From Hygrocybe punicea (lineage: Eukaryota; Basidiomycota; Agaricomycetes; Agaricales; Hygrophoraceae): 64,000 nucleotides of DNA. Every line of letters begins with the position of its first letter. Position 1 is the stretch's first letter. The stretch lies in assembly GCA_963556145.1 (NCBI GenBank), contig OY744470.1:682001-746000 (forward strand), in the 5' to 3' direction. The notes under the pieces are model-generated. The model was not told the origin of the DNA and searched no databases. It saw only the letters and a list, made by a program, of their open reading frames with translations. Shown here in pieces: positions 32,913-47,117 of this stretch. The position numbers were made by a program, and so were the translations under genes.

Positions 32913-35501
32913 TCACCTTTTCCTTACTGTCATATCCTCTACAACATCATCCAGGGAATGTTTCTTGGTAGAAATATTCCTGCTGTTGAGAACCAAGATC
33001 ATTCTCTCCAACACCCAACTAGTATCATCAATGGCAAGATGCAAGTCGGCGTCTTTAACATTTGCCAAGTTTTGGTCGCCCTCTGCGACCCACCAGGCCA
33101 GTGTCGGTATAATCATATAAAACCCATTTGTGCCCCCTTGGCAAGTTCGGGACCACTCCTCACCACTCTCTGGCACCTTGTGTGATAATACATTGTTCTT
33201 CTGAGTCGTCTGTCACCATTCCGGCTGCAGCATTTTCCACCACTTCCACCAAGATTGATTGTACTCAACCACATTGGTGATCTTCGGTGGTGCTGTGTAT
33301 TTGCGGCCATTCTTCAGCCATATATGAACAACCTCAGGCAGGTTGACACAATCGAGCTGCGCATGCTGGTGCACTGCCATCAGTGTTCTGAGTGCATTTC
33401 GGCAACTGATGAGACTCACCATATTGTGGAAGCCAAGAACCTCTTCAAAATCCACAAGTTTTGTTACCAATGCAACCCACTCAGGCGACATTGATATTCC
33501 CTTCAAGTACTTCACTGCGCTTGAAAGCCAGGATGGCCAGCATATTGCATCCGAGATCCTGCGGTCAAGTCAGCTAACTCCAAGTTCAATTTGCAAAAGG
33601 GGAATGGTTTCTGACAGTGTAACGGTTCCATCCACCTCATCAGTGCCAGACACACCGACAGTAGGCTGATGTACTACAGTTGCATTCGGATTGCCAGCCT
33701 TCTCGGATTCCATAAAGAGAGTGTCAAATGTAGAATCAGGAGCATTTTGGGCTGGGGTCGCAAATATTGCAGTGGGCAAAGCGTCTCTGCTCGTTGTTAA
33801 AGGTGCATCTGATCCCAAATTTCATATCAGTTTACTGAAACACAGATATAAGAGGTCCACAAACCTAGTAGAAGATCCAGACGTGCGAATCGTGTCACTA
33901 GGTTCCCCTGTCTTCCCTGGCATGCCTGTATTCAGGCACCCCTTCCATTCCTCGTTCAATGTCGTCAGGATTGCCTTGTTCCTGGCAATGTTTTCATCTC
34001 TCTCCCTCTCATACTCGGACCTCTGGTTGACTCCCTTGCCTTTATTCTTTTTCCTCCCCACTCACTTCTTGGCCATCCCAAAATCAGTTTCAGACATGCT
34101 GTCATCACTCTGGCACAAGATTTCATCATCACATTGGCTGGGCGTGTTTTTGGCGTTACGTGGAACAGGTTGATCGTGGGTAGTATGAAGAGGAACAGCA
34201 GGATTGCCTGCACCAGGTGCAACGGAGTCAGATATCTCACCGTTGTGGTCTCTGACTGTGATAGTCCCGGGGAAGGCGCGAGATTGACAAATGTTTGCAG
34301 CTAAGCATGCTAGTGTTAGGTACGCATCTGAATGATGTAGATACACCTAATAACTCACGAAAAATCTTGTTCAGATGCCCAATGAAAGGCAGCTCAATGT
34401 GTTCATGCCACCCATGGTAAGCCTGACTGAAATTGTTGCCGATCCCTGTCTTTCTGCTGTGGAAGCTGATCGGCATCAATCAGTATGCGTCTAGGATGTC
34501 AATCAGCTGTAATACATACTGCATAATGACGATCTTCCCCCCTTCCTTTGGTTCCGGTCCACCAAGCAAAACCATCCCAACCAGCCCGGTCTCCAACTCA
34601 ACCTGCTCCAACATACACATTATCGACAACGGCAGGCAGGTCATAGCACTGTTGAGTATGTTAGTTACTTCACCATTTTGAGATCATTGAAATATTTTTG
34701 GAATGCAAAAGCCTTTGCCTGCCATTGCTGCTCCTCAGCGCCAAGGTTCTCATCAACCTCTGGCTCCATCTCCTCTTTGAAGAGTGCTTCCTCATGATAT
34801 CTTTCAACCTCTGCTTGGATGTCTGCTGGTTCCTGAAGCCACATCTCTCTGATTATACGATTGCGGAATTCCAGACCCGGCCCTTTCTTCAGCATGGCCT
34901 CCAGACTATTAGCCATTGATACGTGTGCTGCCCATTGTTCAGCAATGGCTGACTTCAGTTTTTTTTCATAATACAGTCGCGAGTAAGCTTGAGTCGGTTG
35001 AAGCTTCTTCGGCTTCTTTTTCATCAAATCCAGGACTTTGATGTGGGACTCCGAGGTTACCCCACCACGTGTATGGTTGTTGAACCACCGCTTGATACGC
35101 TGTATGCCAATGGGTAAGCACAGATCCAGACATGTGTTCTAGCACTGACCATTTTCCTAGCTTGGACTGCCACCCAGCAGATCCTCTGCACCAGCAGCAT
35201 CTTCGACAGTTGATGCAGTTGTACCTAATGCCCCTGCAGATTCAGGCCATAGCAAAAACCAGCCTTCCCACAGCGGTGACCAGAATTCTGTTAAACCGCG
35301 AGCACCAATCGCTTGGGCTGCATGGTAGGTTGGAATGCGCTCCCTCAGCCACTTATCCTGCTCGATAGTTGCCCACCCTTTTCGGCCACCTTTCTGCTTG
35401 CGAATCTCATCCACCCACTCGTTGACGCTCGTGCGCTTGGCAACGCCCAGATCATCAACACTTGTTGGATTGCCGACATTTGGCTGGTTATTGATGCTCA
35501 T
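32913..35501 (-). pseudogene. KDZ-associated partner gene, copy 2
   Basis: Counterpart of 7423-10011, with the same block order and the same TGA (34480-34482). No differences seen. Confidence 0.6.
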
Positions 35502-36830
35502 CTGATGGTTGATGTTTGTTTCCTTATCAATACTCGATTGATTTTGGACACTCGCCTAGGCTTTTGCGACATCCATCACTGGCAGTGGTAGCTTTCAGGT
35601 ATGCTGTATGTTTAGTTTTACTCACTGAGCGCTATTTATGCTGATCAATGGGGAAGTGGCCAACTGAGGCTGAGCCACTTGAGCCACTTGCTGTGGACGA
35701 ATGCAATGGATGAACATTCGATCAGTCTTGGTCCAGAACTGCTGAAAGTGCCGCGTCGATTAACAATGGCCGGAGGGTAGAGTGGCGTGAGCACATCCTT
35801 GTTCCAGTTGGACCGAGCCCAAATGTTTCGTTCTCAGTATTTCGTAGCGGTCTGGTCCTTTATATATAGCCTTACCCAATGGCAACGTCGGTGCATGTGG
35901 CAGAAGTGGTCAAGGCATCAGGAAACATAGTATCTCACTGGTGGGAATGTCATTCTTGAAATTTGCATGCTAAAACCTTTATCGATATGATCCAATTCCT
36001 TGATATCACAAACTGTATCATACCATGAATACATAACTGACAAGTGATAGATAGAGATACTACATAGCTGATGCATCCGCCAGTGGGCCCCAAGTCATAG
36101 AGACAACAAGTTATCAGTAAGATGTCAGAGTCGGCTGGAATGTGCAAAAATAAAATGAGTTTTCCGAGTCGTAGGTTCATGATGAAATTGGGATAATGTA
36201 ATGCAAACATGACATACCTGAAGCGAGACCAAGAAAGCCCTAAGAGACAGAGAGCATGAGCCAGGCATAAAATATGTCGTTTGGAGAATAATAAAAACTG
36301 AAATGAAGCAAGAGACGATTAGCCAATTGAACTTACACACATGAGACATTACGACGATACAAAAATGACTTGAAAACTCAATTGATCAATATTATAGTGC
36401 TAATCAATATTCAATAACATCCACTTCATTGACTTGGTCGATATAGATATAGAACTCAATGAATGAAGGTTTCACAATGCAGGGCAACTTTCATGATTCA
36501 ACAGCTCAGTATTATGTTCATTGTGTTCTATACCAATACAATGAAGTGGTACTACTAGTAGAAGTGGCTTTGCTATTAAGCTTTTATTAATAATAGTCGT
36601 TTTGCTGCTTCGAGTTTGATTCACATCCGCGTGTCAGTCGAGTGTCAGTCGTGACTGTACTCTGTACTCTCAACCTCGAACTTCGAATGATGGCAAGAGC
36701 TAAAAAGAATAAGTCCTCTGTCAGCATAAATATCTCTCGCCCCCATGCAATCCGTCTTCCCGTTGCTTGCACTATCAACATTCATTGAAATGTGAACGGT
36801 TGACTTGGCTGCTCAACCTCACACACACTT

Positions 36831-39800
36831 TTGGCACACAATGCTCATCTCGATAACCCCACATCCAATTCTCCAGAAGATGTCGAGGTGCTTCATGAAA
36901 ACTCTGATCTTGGTGGACTCAATGGCGGAGCAAACGACTCGATTGAACTTGAAGGCGATGATGTTGAGAATGATAAGGGGAAGACATCTGCCACTGTTGT
37001 GAGTTCTTATCTATACCTATATTCCTCACTTACTATGTTTCCATTCTATCAATCAGTACTGGCCAATACAAGAATGGCTTCCGCATCGGCAGGAATACCT
37101 GGATGAGATGCTCTGCCATGATGGACGTGAAGGCATTGCAGACTCACCTTGCAGAGGATGTGGCGGTGTGGCAGACTACCAGTGTCGTCATTGTGCACAT
37201 CGACAACACTACTGCCAAGTGTGCCTCATCAATTGTCATGGACCTTCATCAGATTCTTGTGAGTCTGTCAGCCATTCAATCTCACCGCCGTTTGCTTACA
37301 AACCGCAGCATTGGACAGGATCTTTCTATGAACACACTACCCTGCAGATGCTTGGCCTGATTTTTCAGCTTGGGCATGATGAGAGAAATGTCCTTGTCCC
37401 AGCCACATACAATCCAACTTCATGGTTCTTGATATATCTGGTCTCCACTGTGTGAATATTCGGTACTGCGAGTGCCACCATTTGTTCGCTGGGTCACGTA
37501 ACCATGTTCAACTCCTTCGGTTCGAATGGTTTCCGTCCACAGTCATACGCCCACAAAGCGCTTTCACATTTGACATCCTCAACACTTTCCACTTGATCAC
37601 TCTGCAAGGCAAATTGTCAGCCTATGACTTCTATCATTCACTTGTGCGCAAAACAGATAATACTGGCTTGATGAAAATAAAGGTATGCTTTCATGTACTC
37701 ACAGATGATCTTCCGGCTCAGTACTGGACCTAGAACCGCTATCCACAATTTTTAACCATTATTCGTATCTGGTGTCACCTGAAGGCTCTCAAGCGGGCGG
37801 GCCATGGACACGACCCTGCTGGCGCTGCTGCAACTATAGCAGGGCAGTGTGCAATCGAATGCCCAGCGTGTCCTCATCCTGGCAGAAATCTTCCACCCGA
37901 GTGGGAGAATGCTCCTGTTTCACGAAGGTTCAGCTCATATTACTACAGTCATCTACTGGCCCTTGGGCCACTACCACTCCTCGGGTCAATCACTAATTTT
38001 ACAGTCCCCTGTTAACTTGTGACTTCCACCCTTTGATATGTGTGCTAATATGCTATAGCCACCTGCTATGGGAGTCTTGAGGGTGTAGGGTCTCCTGATC
38101 TAATTACAGGCAATGACCTTAGGTAGAATTGATCAAAAGTGAAATTTGTTTTGTCAATTAAAGCTTAAAATACTGGTCAGATTTCCAACCACTCCACCAC
38201 AGTCATTCTGACATACTTCTCAATGATATAATGATGTGTTTCTGACCATAGTGTGAGAGGAAACATGAAAACTCCATTCAAGACCAGGTTTTTGAGCAAT
38301 TGGCATGTCACATCACACCTGCCTTTTTGAGACACTAATTTCTTAATGATGAAAATTTATTCTTCACACATTCAATGACTCTATGGTTGGCTGTGCAAAA
38401 TCCAAAACTCAGACCAGAGACTGCAGAGGATGGAAATGACAGCGAGCGAGACAATGAGGAGAGTGACGTGGAACTTGATGATTAAACAATTTAGAGTTTC
38501 ATCGTGATTCATACCAAATTTGGACTGTGATGTGATGCGACCTGAGGACCTGTTTGATCGTTGATAAGAGACTTTGACGCTGATCTGCCTTTATTCAGCT
38601 CAATTGCTCTCCGATAGTTAAAATTTGTGCTCAAATATCTACACTATTTGGTCATGCAGTGATTGGCTGGTACGAAATTTCCCATAAACTTACAGTATAT
38701 TTGGTCAACTCCGGCAAAGATTTGATTGACCCAAGGGCCAGTAGATGACTGTATTCATTTTTTTTTGCTCACAGCGTGTTCCAGGTGGTTGTATGCTCTC
38801 AATCTCACAATTGATGCCGACTTCTGCCTCAAGAACAAAGCACGCGGAATCAAGAACGACCCTCCTCTGGTTGACGGCTGGGGTCACTGGGTTCCTGAGG
38901 AACCATATCAAGCCTATATTCGGAAGTATGCTGAACAGATGGAGGTATGTTTTTGGTCTGGTTTTGATCTGCACTGGCTGATCATTTGTGATGGCCACAG
39001 CCCAATATCTGCGATTCGGACCTCCGTGCTGTTGACCACGCCAACACCAAACTTTCTCAAGGCTATGCAGCAACTGGCATTGGGGGAGTGCTGTGTGCAC
39101 GTCATATCCTTGTGCGGAAGAATGGGCTGGGAAATTTGCAGAAAGGGGAAAGGTCAGCTGGTCCTTTCCTGTGGTGTGCGATGCTCATTGGTTGTCTCCT
39201 AGATATGCAAATATGGATTTCATTATGTTCTACACATTGATCGGCACTATCATACAACTATTGGTGTTGTCATATGATATTGCATGCCAGTGGTACAGAA
39301 ACCTCACGAAATGGATACCTCAACTGCCAGACATCATGCAAATTTCCGTGGAGCAGTTAAGAGCAGCTCGATTTGTGATTCCAAAATTTCACATTTATGG
39401 CCATGGTCTTCCTTGTCAAACACATTTCTCATTGAATTTTCTCCCCTATATGGCACAAATTAATGGAGAAGACCCAGAGCGCTGGTGGGCACATATTAAC
39501 CCAGTTAGTATGAGCATGAAGGAGATGGGACCAGGGGCATGGCTCAATACCATCGATGACCATGCGCGGGCTTGGAATTGGAACAAAATTATAGGTTTCG
39601 GTATGTTTTTGATTGTTTCTGATCTATGAACATTGTTTATCACTGAGGTATGTCGCTAGGTATATATCTCCTGGCTCAACTCAAAATGGCCATCACAATG
39701 TCCAAAATGCAACAAGAACGTCATGAAGAACTCGACTCAACCTTCCCTAGTAGTGTTGTCCAGAAATGGGAGGAAATGGTCAGCAACTGGAATGCCGATC

Positions 39801-41140
39801 CAATGGCACCCAACCCTTATGTTGAGCCAGTCATTGGTGAGTCTCTTTCTCCAGGATATGTCCCAGTACATTTTCAATTTGTCTTCGAGGTACATCTATG
39901 ACAACCCTTCATATTGAGCTAGCTAAAGAAGAAGCTAGCATATTACAAGAAGGTGAAATGCTCCCACATGAGACTTCGCCCTCGATGTTCATGCAGATTG
40001 GTTAGGACTTGGAAGAACAACAGTGTGTACCTTGGTTCTGATGTACACTGGCCATCTGACCTCCCTCAACAGACGAAATTTGATACAACAAGCCAAGGGC
40101 CGGAAGACAGCGACTGAGCAAGCTGACTTAGATGAGAAGCGCAATGTCCTCTCTCGTCACATCAAAGGATGGCTTGAAATTCAAAATATCTATAATCCCG
40201 CACTCTCAGAGCATGCCCATGCTGATCACACGTCCCATCATCTGAACGCTATGTGTCCAGAACATACCAATCTGAAGCTTCCCTCGGCATTGACTCCAAC
40301 TCTTCGGGCATCTTATATATTGGGAATTGCTGACACGGAACGATGTCTTCGGATAGCACAAGCCCATGATGCACTTGATGAATTGTGACGGCAACTGCAT
40401 ATCACAATGGGCTTGGGGCACTACAAGCAGACCCAAGTTGGAGCTAATCAGCGAACATCAACAAGAGCACGTAATCTCATTGTCTGTTTCAAAGACAAAG
40501 CATCACGATGTGCAGAACATTACCAAGCGGCTCATTCAGCACTACTCTCATTAGATCCCAATGGGGATTGGAAGAATTGGCTGCATGTACTCAAGCATGA
40601 GGACATCAGAGGACCGGGGAAGAGTGAGGATGAGGCAGAGGGGACACGGGAATTATCATGGATCTGGCATGTGGCATGTCTGAATGGAGTGTCTGGTGTG
40701 CGTTCATGGGAGGAATTAGGTCCTTTGATGGACACAGAGCTTATTGACTGTAAGATCATCAGTTCCCCAATTTCCGGCTATTTTCTGAGATGTTTCCAGG
40801 TTTGCGTTGTGAGTGGGCCAAGTCAAAGGCTCGTGCAACCTGATGGGCTGAGGAAGTCCAACTGTTGGTGGAAGAGATGCGCCATGTGATTACATTCCTT
40901 GATTGGAAGGCTAAATGGTGGAAGGAGCAAGGTAATGCACGCTTAGGACTTTCAGCTGACCTGGCAGATGTGGTGTCTGCTTATGCAGCAAAGCAGGCAC
41001 ATGTTTACAGTGCTTTGGCTGGGGCATTTGGTGCCAGATGGTACCCTGCACTGCTGGCAAATGGACTCTCCATGGAATGGCCCAGGTCTTACATACCTAA
41101 AAGTCCTGTCGTTGCTCCTGATCATGACTCTGAAATGTAA
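36831..41140 (+). pseudogene. CxC2-KDZ transposase, broken, copy 2
   Basis: Counterpart of 11341-15650. Stops fall at 37731, 40003, 40386 and 40841, the frameshift near 37418, and the insertion at 37944-38753. Confidence 0.85.
37944..38753. mobile_element. 810-bp TA-flanked element, copy 2
   Basis: Counterpart of 12454-13263; carries T at 38526 where copy 1 has C, inside a CG dinucleotide (CpG to TpG). Confidence 0.7.
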
Positions 41141-41686
41141 CAATATGATGAGGGTCTCAATATAGTTATTGTCATATGTTGACTGCATAGTTAAGCTATC
41201 ATCCAAGCAATTGCTTGAGAATTGTTAACATCTGGTGCTGGAACAACTGTAAGGGGACAATCACACTTGAGGTGACCTTTACACTAGCAACAAGTACTGG
41301 ATATATTAAAACTAGCTGGAGGCCTGCAGCAAGTGCTGGCATTGGTAAAACAGAGCCAGCAGCAAGTGCTACCCATAATATAACCAGGGCTAGCAGCAAG
41401 TGCTGGGTGTAGTAAAACTAGCAGGAGGCCAGCAGCAAGTGCTGGCATTAGTACAACTGCAGCAGCAGCAACTGCTACCCATAATATAACCAGGGTTAGC
41501 AGCAAGTGCTGGATGTAGTAAAACCGAGCTCACAGCAAGTGCCAGCTATAGTAAAACCAGGCCTGTACTCATCTCTCAGTTTTACTAACCTCATTACTTG
41601 CTTCAGCCAGCATTTACTGGCATTAGTGCACCATCAACTTGTACCAATACTGCAGGTGTAGTTAACCAAAATAGTAGCATGGACTG

Positions 41687-41715
41687 AACGGCTTCAAAAA
41701 TCTACTATACTACTA
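41687..41715 (+). repeat. 29-bp direct repeat, right of KDZ element 1, copy 2
   Basis: Same as 16197-16225. Confidence 0.7.
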
Positions 41716-42143
41716 CAGTTAATAGAAAAATGGAGCACTTTACACTGAGCCACACATTCCTAGTGGAATCCGAGGAATCTGAGCGGATTCCAAGTGGAAT
41801 TTCACCCAGCCAAATTATTAACTCCATCACCTAAAAATTCATTCCAAGTCCCAATAAATTCCAAGTGGAATCCACGGAATTCCGTGTAAAGTCCGATGCA
41901 CCAACCACTGGAGACCCAATGAGGAAAACATGAGAAAACTTTTATACTATATTTAATATTATTACTATCAATATTAATAATAACAACCATTTAAATAAAT
42001 AAATATTTAATGAGGGTGGATAAACCCACAAAATACAACAACAGGTTGAACGGCTTATATATGGCTGCGCTCGTGCACGGACCATCGCACACATGTGCAG
42101 AGTGCGAGTACGTCTCCATCAACTGTTCTCAACACTGACAACA

Positions 42144-44683
42144 ATGCCCAAGACTCGATCTAACGTCAATATGACCTGAAGTGGCCACGCCCGTGCTGCC
42201 TCACCCCCCAAACTGAAGAGAAGCCAAACGAAAAAGACTGGCGGCCAGACGAAAAGCCCAGCCAAAGCAACTGATGACCAACCAGAAGCTAAACCAAGAA
42301 GAAAAATGGCCGAAAGTGAGTCCAAAGTACCCGTTTTCATTAACTAACAACATAATTTACATGCAGGATGACGTCCGTACAATGTTTAAGCAAGGATTCA
42401 GCCGCAGATGCAGCAGGGCCACCTACCCATCTCACCAGGTAAAATTTTCATTTTCATTTACATACTGACACTTATTATCATTGCAGGACTGAACACGTGT
42501 TGCGTGACAGTGGCCTCACCATTGCGCCACCCGCACGGACCCGTGCTGCCACCCTTGGACCTCCCACCTCTCCCCAAATCTCACCCTCCACTGGACGACA
42601 ATGCCGATCTGACCAGGCACCAGCCGTAACCCATTCCGCAACCAGGACCATCGCAAGACGTGATAACGAGGGGGAAAGCCAGGAGGGCAGCGAGGAGAGT
42701 GGCGAAGAGAACAGTGCCAAGGAGAGGGAGAGATCCAGCAAGAAGGACCACGAGGACCACGAGGATGAGGACGAGGACGGTGACCAGCAAGATGACGGAG
42801 GCAAGGCCATCGATGGTCGTTGTGCCGTCGCCCCCAAACAACCCACGGTGGGCTCCTTTGCCCACCAGCAAGGTGACAGTGGTGAGGTCGGTGGTGGCAG
42901 CAGTGCCGGTGCCCCCAAATGACCCACGGTGGGCTCCGTTGCCCACCAGCAAGGTGACAGTGGTGAGGTCGGTGGTGGCAGCAGTGCCGGTGCCCCCAAA
43001 TGACCCACGGTGGGCTCCGTTGCCCACCAGCAAGGCGATGGTGGCAGGGTCGGTGACGGCAACATTGCTGGTGCCCCCAAAGGACCCAGGGGAGGTGCTG
43101 TTGCCCACCAGCAAGACGACCACAACATGTTTCGTGATAGCAGCAGCGCCGGTGCCCCCAAGCGACCCAGGGCGGGTGCTGTTACCCACCAATATGACAA
43201 CGACGGTGACAGTGGTGGTGGTGTTGCCCCCAAAGACCCTATTGCCCACCAAGAGGATGACGATGGCGACCACAGTGATGGTGGTGCCCTTGTCCCCAAA
43301 CGACCCAGGGCAGGTGCCATTGCCCACCACCAGGATGACAATGGCAAGTTTGGTGACAGCTGTGGTGCCGTTGCCAAGTTTGGTGACGGCCGTGGAGCCG
43401 TTGCCCCCGAAGGACCCGGCGCAGGTGTCATTGCCCACCACCAAGATGACGGCCATCGTGTTGTTGTGCCCAATCGACCTAATAGCACCATGATTATCAG
43501 TGATCCATTCGATGATGATGATGTATTCAATGACAGCGTTGGTCATTCCCCTCGGCAAACAACTCCACTGAATCTCCAAGGTGCTTCGCGTACTATTGGT
43601 GGGATTCTCCATGGTCGTGCCATTGGTAATATCTATAACATGGCTGATGGTGTTTCCTGTGAGTCGACTCAGCCAACCGATGTGCCTTATACCCCTGTGA
43701 CTGGTAAGGTCCTTCTGTACAACAGTCGTGAACCCAGCACTGTTCCGATGATGTCCATCAAACATCAAATTACTACGAAACTCGCACCTCTTCTTATAAA
43801 GCTTGGGATCAAGTATTCTCCTATTAAAAGTAAGCTCTGATTTCGTGGATGCGAAAATAGACTAATACCTTGTCAGGATTGAATAAGCGTGTTTATGTTC
43901 GTGAGTCTGGTCTGTTAGGGGACGTTACAATGATGCTCTCGAAGATGATGAGGTGGTTATGTGGCAAGCTGAGAATGGTCAAATGTCCCTTCCTATTCTC
44001 ATTGTGAGCCATAATTCCCTTAAGATTTGTGTTCATGCTAATGGCTTGTGCTCGTATAGGATGATGATGACAATTTCTTGCCAACTCAATTTGCTTCTCA
44101 TGTTTCTACCATATTGCTTCCTCCTGTCACCATATCGTCCTCCCCATTACCAACTGCTATGGCACAGCAACTTGCCAACCAACTTGGGGTATCGTTACAT
44201 CTTACTGATCGTACCGACACCTCTCTTGCTTTTGCCTATCAGCAATACAAGGGTTATGTAGAGGCTACCAAGACCCTGGAGAAGATGATAGTTGCCAGGA
44301 CTTGGGTTGGAAAGAGGCCTACAGGAAATGATCTCATTGAAATTTTTGTTTCCAAGTCTATGTGGTTTTCTCATTACAGAACTACATTTCCAAAGCTGTC
44401 CCAAGATCCCCTCATGCTGATGTGGCTTGAGAAGGGTGAGGATATGCCCAGTGACTTGGAGGCATGGGGTTTTCAGAAGTCCAGCTATCATTTCAAGGAC
44501 TTGTTGGATTATGTTCAGAGAGGGGGTCCTATGATGCCAGTAGCTGATGTTAGGGAGGAATTGGGAAGAAGGACAAAGGGAAGAGAAAGGCAAAAGATGA
44601 TGGAAACCAGAGGAAGAAGGAGAAGAAAGGAGGAGAAGCAAGGATTAGGAAACACTCCGGATTGTGAGTATAAAGTGCAATGA
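42144..44683 (+). pseudogene. KDZ-2 partner gene with 27-residue repeats, copy 2
   Basis: Counterpart of 16654-19193 with the same TGA codons (42177, 42920, 43001). The 81-bp repeats lie at about 42840-43475. Confidence 0.6.
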
Positions 44684-44749
44684 CAATATAATTGTGCTTT
44701 CAATGATGAATAATTTTTCTAGTCTAATGTGGATCACTATCTTGCTGTT

Positions 44750-47048
44750 GAGTTTGTTCCAACAGCTTATGAAAGCCATTTTCTGGGCTTTTCATTCCAA
44801 TGCTGCCATAGCCTATTTATGTGTTGTTCTGGTGGTGCTTGAAGCTTTACCACTAGCTTCTGCTGCAGCTATTCAAGATCCATTCCCCGACATTCCATTT
44901 GCTGTATTCAATCAGTTCATTGCCTGTCATTTCAGCTCCAAGATAACTCTGGTCACTGTCTTGACCATTTTGTTTTCCCTTACAGAAAACCCAGAGTTGC
45001 TGAATCTGCATGCTAGACAGCAGAACCCAGTCTACTCAGGGGAGAACAAAGGAAATGTGACTGGATGGATCAAGGCACTTGCTCGTGGTCTAGAAACCAG
45101 ATATGGTCATGAGACCAGCAGACTTTTCCAGGCATCTGAACATAGATCAGATATGTCTGGAGAAGAAGTGACAAATAATATTAGCATCAAGTTGAATGCT
45201 CTGTCACAACTGCTAGCCTTGTATCCATATGATGATGATGGGCATTTCCAGGGCAAGCTGAATGCTGTGTCAAGAGAAGAAATTGAGCCTGTATATGTGC
45301 TTTGTCCAGATGTCATGGAATGCAAGACCATGGATTGCAATCCTCGTTCATTGATCCAAGCCACTCGCCAATGGGATATCCCCAAGGTCACATTAATTAG
45401 AGGGATCAATATCTTTGATGAAGTTCAACTTCTCACTGGAAAATGACCCGATTGTGACACCAGATATTTCCCTGACCATGAACGTGCATGATCTGATACA
45501 TCTGGGGAGTGGAATAAAGTCTATTTGAATCCTGCCAAATATATAAAAGTTGGCAGTGGGATTTGGGTGGATCATGTCTTCTCTGGAGCAGTTTTGAATG
45601 GGATATATAGCTTCCACGCATCAGCATCTGCATTTGCAGAATTCTGGAATGACAGCTTCTGGACTACACAGAGAAGCAACTCCAGAAAAGTTTCTCACCA
45701 ACAGATTTGGCAAGCCTTTGTCCAAGAGTCTGTGCGGATGGTTGCTGCTGGTTCCAATCAGACATTAGTGCTTCAGGACTCACTCAAAATTGTTGAGGTC
45801 ACTAAAGGAGCATTTAATGTCTTGGGCTTGAATGGCATTATCAAGAATGCTCAGGGTCATGCTTGCTCTGAATGCACCCATGCATACAAGGCTGTTGCAG
45901 ATATTATTACTGGTGATGACCCTGCAGCCTTAGTGGGGCATGATGAGAACAGAGATGTACCTGTTCTTGAGGGTGAGGGTGCTGATTTGGCAGCACGAGA
46001 TGCAGCTGAAGCCAGACAGCATGCCATTCAAGCAAGGCAACCTGGTGTGGTGGCTGAAGCAATGGATGTTGATGACCAACTTGCACCTGTAGTCATGGCA
46101 GTTGTGGATGGGGTTGTTATGGGTCCTAAACACTGCGACTTTGATGGTTGTACCGCAGAACTTCAAAATTCTCGTGGTGGAGTCTTCTGCACTCAGCATC
46201 TTGCTGAATATGGTGCATTGTGTCGTGTCTGGGATTGCAACAATGAGAAAGTTGCTGGAACACAAACATGCAAGACACACCAAGATCGTTGGAATCAGCA
46301 TCTTGTTTGTCACAATCACCAAAGCTATTTGGGTGTGCGCAGAATGTTACACAGAACAGAAGAAGAAAATCTGCCTTGGATCGCACAAGTGGCTCAGGAA
46401 ACTCAGCCTCATGATCAGGAAGCTGTTGAACCCACATGATTGAATCATTTTACAGCTCCTTGATTTTATTGTGTGGAGACCATCTGTGCTCCTTGTGGAG
46501 TGGTGATTGCTTGGGTCAAGTTTGCCAAGTCTGAATCACCTACCAAAATCCTCGAGTTTCTGCAGAGTGTTTATCCAACACCTGCATCACAGCCATCATA
46601 TATTGCCATTGACAAGGCATGTCTTCTTCTTCGTACTAGCATCAGCAATGGTAGCTGGGACATATGGAAGAACACCACCCGATTTATAGTTGATTCTTAT
46701 CACTATGTCAATCATCGAACTGAAGATTATCTTTGTCATGCATGGTGCAATCCTGCTCCATTGAATGGTTCTGCACCAAACTTGGTGGTTGTAGAGAATG
46801 ATAGGCATGGAAGGCCACACTATAAGTGGGCATTCAATACTCAGGTAATGTGTTCAAATATATTGGTAAAAAGACTTTACTTAACTTGGATTTCTAGGCA
46901 TGTGAGCAGCTGAATGCATGGTTGGCAGGATATGAGTCAGTTCTCAAGAAAATGACTATTGATAACTTTGACTGGTTCATGCACACTATGCTGTTTGTTC
47001 ACACAGAACGAGTGATAAACAGGTAACAAGCACAAGTGGAATCAGCTA

Positions 47049-47082
<34 letters not shown>

Positions 47083-47117
47083 GAGTGATGACTATGGAAT
47101 TGATATGGATCAGTAAT
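44750..47117 (+). pseudogene. CxC5/CxC6 KDZ transposase, broken, copy 2
   Basis: Counterpart of 19260-21627. The only difference is A at 46351, changing an Arg after the CxC6 cluster to His (CGC to CAC, again a CpG transition read on the opposite strand). Confidence 0.75.

Larger units (their letters stand above)
31801..41680. mobile_element. KDZ element 1 (CxC2 type), copy 2
   Basis: Counterpart of 6311-16190 with the same inverted ends, the same two broken genes and the same inserted 810-bp element. Sharing of every stop and the insertion shows that the damage predates the duplication, or that the duplication is artificial. Confidence 0.8.
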